Origin: Sporosarcina sp. NCCP-2222
GTDB taxonomy: Bacteria > Bacillota > Bacilli > Bacillales_A > Planococcaceae
Length of the DNA stretch: 43,994 nt
Assembly: GCF_023168145.1 (NCBI RefSeq)
Contig: NZ_BQYK01000004.1
Coordinates: 1-43,994 of the forward strand
Direction of reading: 5' to 3'
Positions 40,993 to 43,994 of the stretch are shown one piece after another. The stretch's first letter is position 1, and every line of letters begins with the position of its first letter. Under the pieces are notes generated by a model. It had not been told where the DNA came from. It searched no databases and was given only the letters and a program-made list of their open reading frames with translations. The position numbers and the translations under genes are program-made.

Positions 40993-41028
40993 AAGGCGCC
41001 CCTATCCATAATGGACGGAGCGCCTTTT
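40991..41028. terminator. Terminator between the Panacea unit and the endolysin gene
   Basis: AAAAGGCGC (40991-40999) pairs with GCGCCTTTT (41020-41028), with A- and T-runs at both ends. The right arm and the sequence after it (up to the endolysin stop) are conserved in the older prophage at 33998. Confidence 0.85.
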
Positions 41029-41085
41029 ACAGTCATCTTTCGATGTGGGTTCATCTTATCAAATTTAATGCAATGCTTCAAATCA

Positions 41086-41835
41086 TTACTTGTTAGCTTT
41101 AATCAGGGCGCCGATAGCAAGGGCTGCCACATCGCCATTTTCCGCTTTGCCCTCTTCAAAATTCTTGATCCAATTTGCAGAGTACCCTGCTTCGACTGCG
41201 GCTTTCACTGCTATTTCGCGCTGTGCCTTGCTACCAAGAAACGTTTCCCATTCCTTTTTTAGTGTACCACTAGAGAATTTCAATTCGTCATCCTCCTTTT
41301 TCACATCAACAAAAAACTTCGTCCATAGCTTTTCATCCGATACAAAAGGTGCCGGGCATCTCTTGCCAGTAATATCATAATGACGATAGATCGGCAGCAC
41401 GCCGAATTGCTTCTGTAGCTTTTGGATGACCAGAATGGTCCGTGCAATTGTATCCGGATGGATTGTACCGTCTTTCTCCATACACATCTCAATGCCAATG
41501 GTGTTTAGGTTAGCATTACCTCCGGGATAATATCCGGCCGTTGCTTTCAGTGAAGGAATTAACGGCCCCTCCTTACGTTCATTGGCATGGAAAGCCACTT
41601 CACTTAGCGGAATGATTTCAAGCGACTTGGTTCGATCCACAAAAATATGTGCTGATGCATAACGTCCTTTCAAATTGTTAAAATAGGAGAAATGATTTTC
41701 TGCTGTACCCCCATGATTTGCCGTGTAATGCAGAACGAATGCTTTAACAGGAAACAGCTTATAGCCTGGCCGACTAAATTTGTTCTTACCAATATGCTTC
41801 GTTTCATAATTAAGGGCAACCACCTCACTTCCCAC
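41086..41835 (-). CDS. Phage endolysin, N-acetylmuramoyl-L-alanine amidase
   Basis: Protein of about 249 aa with the amidase_2 fold: the zinc His in FVLHYTANHGG (about residue 36), the second His and Cys in YRHYDITGKRCPAPF (about 150-164). It cuts the MurNAc-L-Ala bond. The C-terminal 60 residues (from about 190) are a separate, probably wall-binding, part. Start: GTG 41835 is close to its ribosome site, and GTG 41823 just after the holin stop is an equally good option. It follows the holin gene, a standard lysis cassette. Confidence 0.92.
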   Translation of the reverse strand: MGSEVVALNYETKHIGKNKFSRPGYKLFPVKAFVLHYTANHGGTAENHFSYFNNLKGRYASAHIFVDRTKSLEIIPLSEVAFHANERKEGPLIPSLKATAGYYPGGNANLNTIGIEMCMEKDGTIHPDTIARTILVIQKLQKQFGVLPIYRHYDITGKRCPAPFVSDEKLWTKFFVDVKKEDDELKFSSGTLKKEWETFLGSKAQREIAVKAAVEAGYSANWIKNFEEGKAENGDVAALAIGALIKANK

Positions 41836-42220
41836 CCTTCTTGGCTAAGAATGCCTTGAAGAAATCAATAAACGGATCCATCGTCTTGTCATCTTCGGCC
41901 AGTTTAAAATGGTTTAGAATCGAATTAATCTCACTCGCCAAATATCCAATGTACAGGACATACAATGCACTAATACCCAATGGGTCCGGCATAAGCAACG
42001 CAACCGGGATCGAATAGACAAGCAAAATAAATAAAAGCAACTTACGGGCAATGCCGTAAATCGCTTTTGCGCTTGAAAACTTCATTCTCGGATTCAGCTT
42101 GGCATTGAGCCAGCCGATTGTAAAATCAATGATATTCGCTCCCATGATCAGAGCTAGAATGTAAATCAACTTTGTATTATCCGTCTCCAAAAACCTCGAT
42201 AGCCATTCAATCATTTGCAT
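41825..42220 (-). CDS. Phage holin (holin_4 type)
   Basis: Protein of about 131 aa with three membrane helices (LIYILALIMGANIIDFTIGW, KLLLFILLVYSIPVALLM, LYVLYIGYLASEINSIL) and a lysine-rich end, as in the Cph1/holin_4 family. It lets the endolysin reach the wall. ATG 42220 follows AAGGG; a GTG at 42229 is part of that site. It overlaps the endolysin start, forming the lysis pair. Confidence 0.9.
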   Translation of the reverse strand: MQMIEWLSRFLETDNTKLIYILALIMGANIIDFTIGWLNAKLNPRMKFSSAKAIYGIARKLLLFILLVYSIPVALLMPDPLGISALYVLYIGYLASEINSILNHFKLAEDDKTMDPFIDFFKAFLAKKGGK

Positions 42221-42253
42221 ATATCTCACCCTTCATGTTTTTTGGTAAATATA

Positions 42254-42277
42254 AAAAACGCCCGGGATGGACGTTCT
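42254..42277 (-). terminator. Terminator between the 181-aa gene and the holin gene
   Basis: On the minus strand AACGTCC pairs with GGGCGTT around ATCCC and is followed by TTTTT. It separates the lysis pair from tail genes. Confidence 0.6.
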
Positions 42278-42822
42278 TACTTGATTCGTTCATATTCTTC
42301 ATGCAGAAATTCCATAGCTTTGTCAAAGGTTATAGATACATCTTTCCCCTCTATATATCTTTTGTAATTTAACAATTGTTCTTTATAACTCTTTTCATTA
42401 AATATCCGATCTTCTTTGCTTAGCTCAAACTTTTCGTCAGCTTTAATCCAAAGAATATTTTTGATAGCGAAACGGACTGGAAACGAAAAAGGAAAAGTAA
42501 ATCCAGATGAACGACCGAAATGAATCTCATAGAAATTCATATTATGTTTCATTGCATTGTAGGCAAATCTTAATCCAAAAAGAAGCTGTCCTCTGTCATC
42601 TATATTCCGTCTTTTCTTGAAAGGCTTATCATGATTCCAATGCCATTCCTCCGTAGTCAAAACCCATAATAGTAATTCCCCTATCGCTGTATATATTTCC
42701 TTATTATCTTTTGCTTCAATAGCGACACGTAATCTCTCTCTCGCCTTTTCCATAGCATAATGATTATTTGCTAGTCTTCTTAACGGATCGGAAAAGTCCT
42801 TTTTTGCTTCCTCCTCAGTCAT
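42277..42822 (-). CDS. Hypothetical prophage protein, about 181 aa
   Basis: No family is recognised with certainty. It is helical and soluble. A central stretch LLFGLRFAYNAMKHNMNFYE (about residues 82-101) has a shape like the conserved region of HEPN-type proteins, though the usual catalytic Arg of that motif is not convincing. N-terminus DPLRRLANNHYAMEKARERL is a charged helix. Start ATG 42822 is 11 bases after AGGAG; GTG 42834 or TTG 42825 are alternatives. It lies between xkdX and the holin, where PBSX-type phages carry accessory genes. Confidence 0.65.
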   Translation of the reverse strand: MTEEEAKKDFSDPLRRLANNHYAMEKARERLRVAIEAKDNKEIYTAIGELLLWVLTTEEWHWNHDKPFKKRRNIDDRGQLLFGLRFAYNAMKHNMNFYEIHFGRSSGFTFPFSFPVRFAIKNILWIKADEKFELSKEDRIFNEKSYKEQLLNYKRYIEGKDVSITFDKAMEFLHEEYERIK

Positions 42823-42902
42823 CAAATTAATCACTCCTGTTCCTGTTAAGAGTAATATTCAATGACATTGTACTGTTTCCCTTCTTTTGGTCTCATGCCC
42901 CT

Positions 42903-43037
42903 CTATATAGCGCTATAAGGTTCCCCTGTAATCTCCTCATATTGCTCCGGCGTTATTGCTGCCAATTGAACAAACCGAGCCAGTTGGTCCTTGCGGCACC
43001 AATTCTTTTCATAGCGTTCTTTCAGTGATTCAAACAT
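42903..43037 (-). CDS. XkdX-family phage protein, 44 aa
   Basis: Short gene from ATG 43037 to TAG 42903. Product MFESLKERYEKNWCRKDQLA then RFVQLAAITPEQYEEITGEP and a short tail, the typical XkdX pattern of PBSX-like phages; function unknown. It overlaps the upstream tail gene by eight bases, so translation is coupled. Its presence supports the PBSX-like nature of prophage 2. Confidence 0.88.
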   Translation of the reverse strand: MFESLKERYEKNWCRKDQLARFVQLAAITPEQYEEITGEPYSAI

Positions 43038-43407
43038 TACGAGTCGCCTCCATTTCAAATAAGCGTAATTCAAAATCGGTCAATTGCTGACCCTGCAGCA
43101 TCGTCTCAATTTCTAGGTCCGTGATTTGTTGACCCTGCTCCATCGCTTCAAGTTCGCGCTCGGTCATTTGCCGTCCAAGAATCTCATCGTCTGTTGGTGG
43201 AATTGGAGTAGGGTCGGTGTTATGCACGTCGACTATTGCCTTCACGACAGCCATATCTACATCGTCATCGAGTACTAGAGTAGCATTTGTGGCAATGTGC
43301 TTACCCTCCTCCAAATCAGATGTGATGCTGATAGGAATAATACCTTCCCTCAATAGATCATCAGATAGTCTGTCGGGGTTTACATTTTCTAACTTACACG
43401 TTTGCAT
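43030..43407 (-). CDS. Prophage tail-region protein with 14-residue repeats
   Basis: Protein of about 125 aa. Residues about 1-75 are a mixed fold with a Pro-rich hinge (DPTPIPPTDDEI). The C-terminal 45 residues are three similar 14-residue units: GRQMTERELEAMEQ, GQQITDLEIETMLQ and GQQLTDFELRLFEM. ATG 43407 follows GGAGG by nine bases; the longer frame to 43464 has no ribosome site. It lies between the tail fibre and XkdX, like B. subtilis xkdW. Function unknown. Confidence 0.75.
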   Translation of the reverse strand: MQTCKLENVNPDRLSDDLLREGIIPISITSDLEEGKHIATNATLVLDDDVDMAVVKAIVDVHNTDPTPIPPTDDEILGRQMTERELEAMEQGQQITDLEIETMLQGQQLTDFELRLFEMEATRNV

Positions 43408-43426
43408 GGCTACTTGCCTCCTTCCA

Positions 43427-43994
43427 TCATACTTTATAAATTGCAAGTTCACAGCTGCCCGCAAATACGGTATTAAGAGTGGTGGTAGATGTATGAGACA
43501 TTAGAAGTCTTACAAAGTCGTTCTCCTCCAAGTCGAAAACCCCCACTACGTTTAGCGAGAGACGAAGGGATGGGTCAGCAGAGTCATAAGACGAATTAAT
43601 GACGTTACCCTTAGATGTACCCGTACCTGACTGATAAGCGTACACCCGTAGGGTTTTAGAACAATTGGCAGTACTAAGCAGTCCAGTTCCTACTACCGCA
43701 TATCTCCCTGCTTCTCTGATCCTGAATCCACTAACTGAGGCATCCCATAGCCTAGATGTGTCGAATAATTTTGTGTCTAATGCCATAACTGAAATATTGG
43801 TTGGTGCTATACTCTGAATAGCAGTCATGGATGCTTTCGCAGCAACATTCACTATTGATTGCCATGGCAGCCATTGATTAATATTGCCATTGCCTCTCCT
43901 AATCAGGGGGCTTGAGCCATAGCTTAAGTCGTGTGGGGTGAATATCTGAAGTGCTCCTGATGGTGACGCCCCTCTGATAGTCAGTACTGTACCC
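43427..43994 (-). CDS. Tail fibre / receptor-binding protein, C-terminal part (partial)
   Basis: The frame is open to the right edge, so the start is outside. The visible 188 residues end at 43427. Near the edge PHDLSYGSSPLIRRGNGN and INQWLPWQSIVN resemble a pyocin-knob-type module found in tail fibres. The rest is Ser/Thr-rich beta structure (GRYAVVGTGLLS, VFDLEENDFVRLLMSH) ending CELAIYKV, as in fibre tips. An internal GTG at 43852 could be mistaken for a start, but the frame continues coherently above it. Confidence 0.75.
   Translation of the reverse strand, partial: GTVLTIRGASPSGALQIFTPHDLSYGSSPLIRRGNGNINQWLPWQSIVNVAAKASMTAIQSIAPTNISVMALDTKLFDTSRLWDASVSGFRIREAGRYAVVGTGLLSTANCSKTLRVYAYQSGTGTSKGNVINSSYDSADPSLRLSLNVVGVFDLEENDFVRLLMSHTSTTTLNTVFAGSCELAIYKV

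Overview
The window looks like chromosomal DNA of a low-to-mid GC Gram-positive, probably a Planococcaceae/Sporosarcina-like member of the Bacillales. The basis is strong AGGAGG-type ribosome sites, frequent TTG/GTG starts, rho-independent terminators after most genes, and Bacillus-type families (DegV, PepV-like M20 dipeptidase, YczE-like, YolD, XtrA, XkdX). The genus is an inference.

Positions 1-28.9 kb are mostly ordinary backbone. They start with the end of an IS3-family element, then kbl, a P-loop protein, a YczE-like membrane protein, a YbaK-type deacylase, topoisomerase III, a MerR regulator divergent from a GNAT-MATE operon with a textbook 19-bp-spacer promoter, a pair of c-di-GMP enzymes, an FMN reductase, a cation/proton antiporter, a SpsG-like protein, a phospholipase D-like protein, an ECF sigma factor, a CBS/CorC protein, an M20 dipeptidase, a nitroreductase, DegV, and small cell-wall or membrane genes. 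Two intergenic gaps (4.53-5.33 kb and 24.13-24.80 kb) hold three unrelated degenerate repeat arrays. All three keep a 20-21 bp period, about two DNA helical turns, and two of them alternate between two unit types. None fits a CRISPR, coding or IS explanation.

From 29.0 kb to the window end there appear to be two tandem PBSX-like prophages in one tRNA gene, probably tRNA-Ala(GGC). Two 42-base 3' fragments of that tRNA, with its terminator and the end of a small flanking gene, lie at 29.00 and 38.21 kb. Prophage 1 (29.0-38.2 kb) is a wreck: its 100-aa gene, yolD, endolysin and xpf-type sigma gene are broken, yet its cargo is largely intact. The cargo is a Gfo/Idh oxidoreductase, a SIR2 protein with a candidate antisense RNA at its 3' end, a GNAT, a GIY-YIG protein, and three two-TM membrane genes in a repeated cassette (xtrA 3' end - cargo - hairpin) between xtrA and xpf. 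Prophage 2 (38.2 kb onward) has intact copies of the shared genes, lysis genes and tail genes.

Aligning the two prophages shows that the slot between yolD and the endolysin carries different cargo: SIR2 + GNAT in one, a Panacea-domain protein + multi-TM protein (a PanAT-like toxin-antitoxin candidate) in the other. This yolD/endolysin slot and the triplicated xtrA-xpf cassette array are the most likely undescribed defence or accessory systems here. No defence function is proven by sequence alone.
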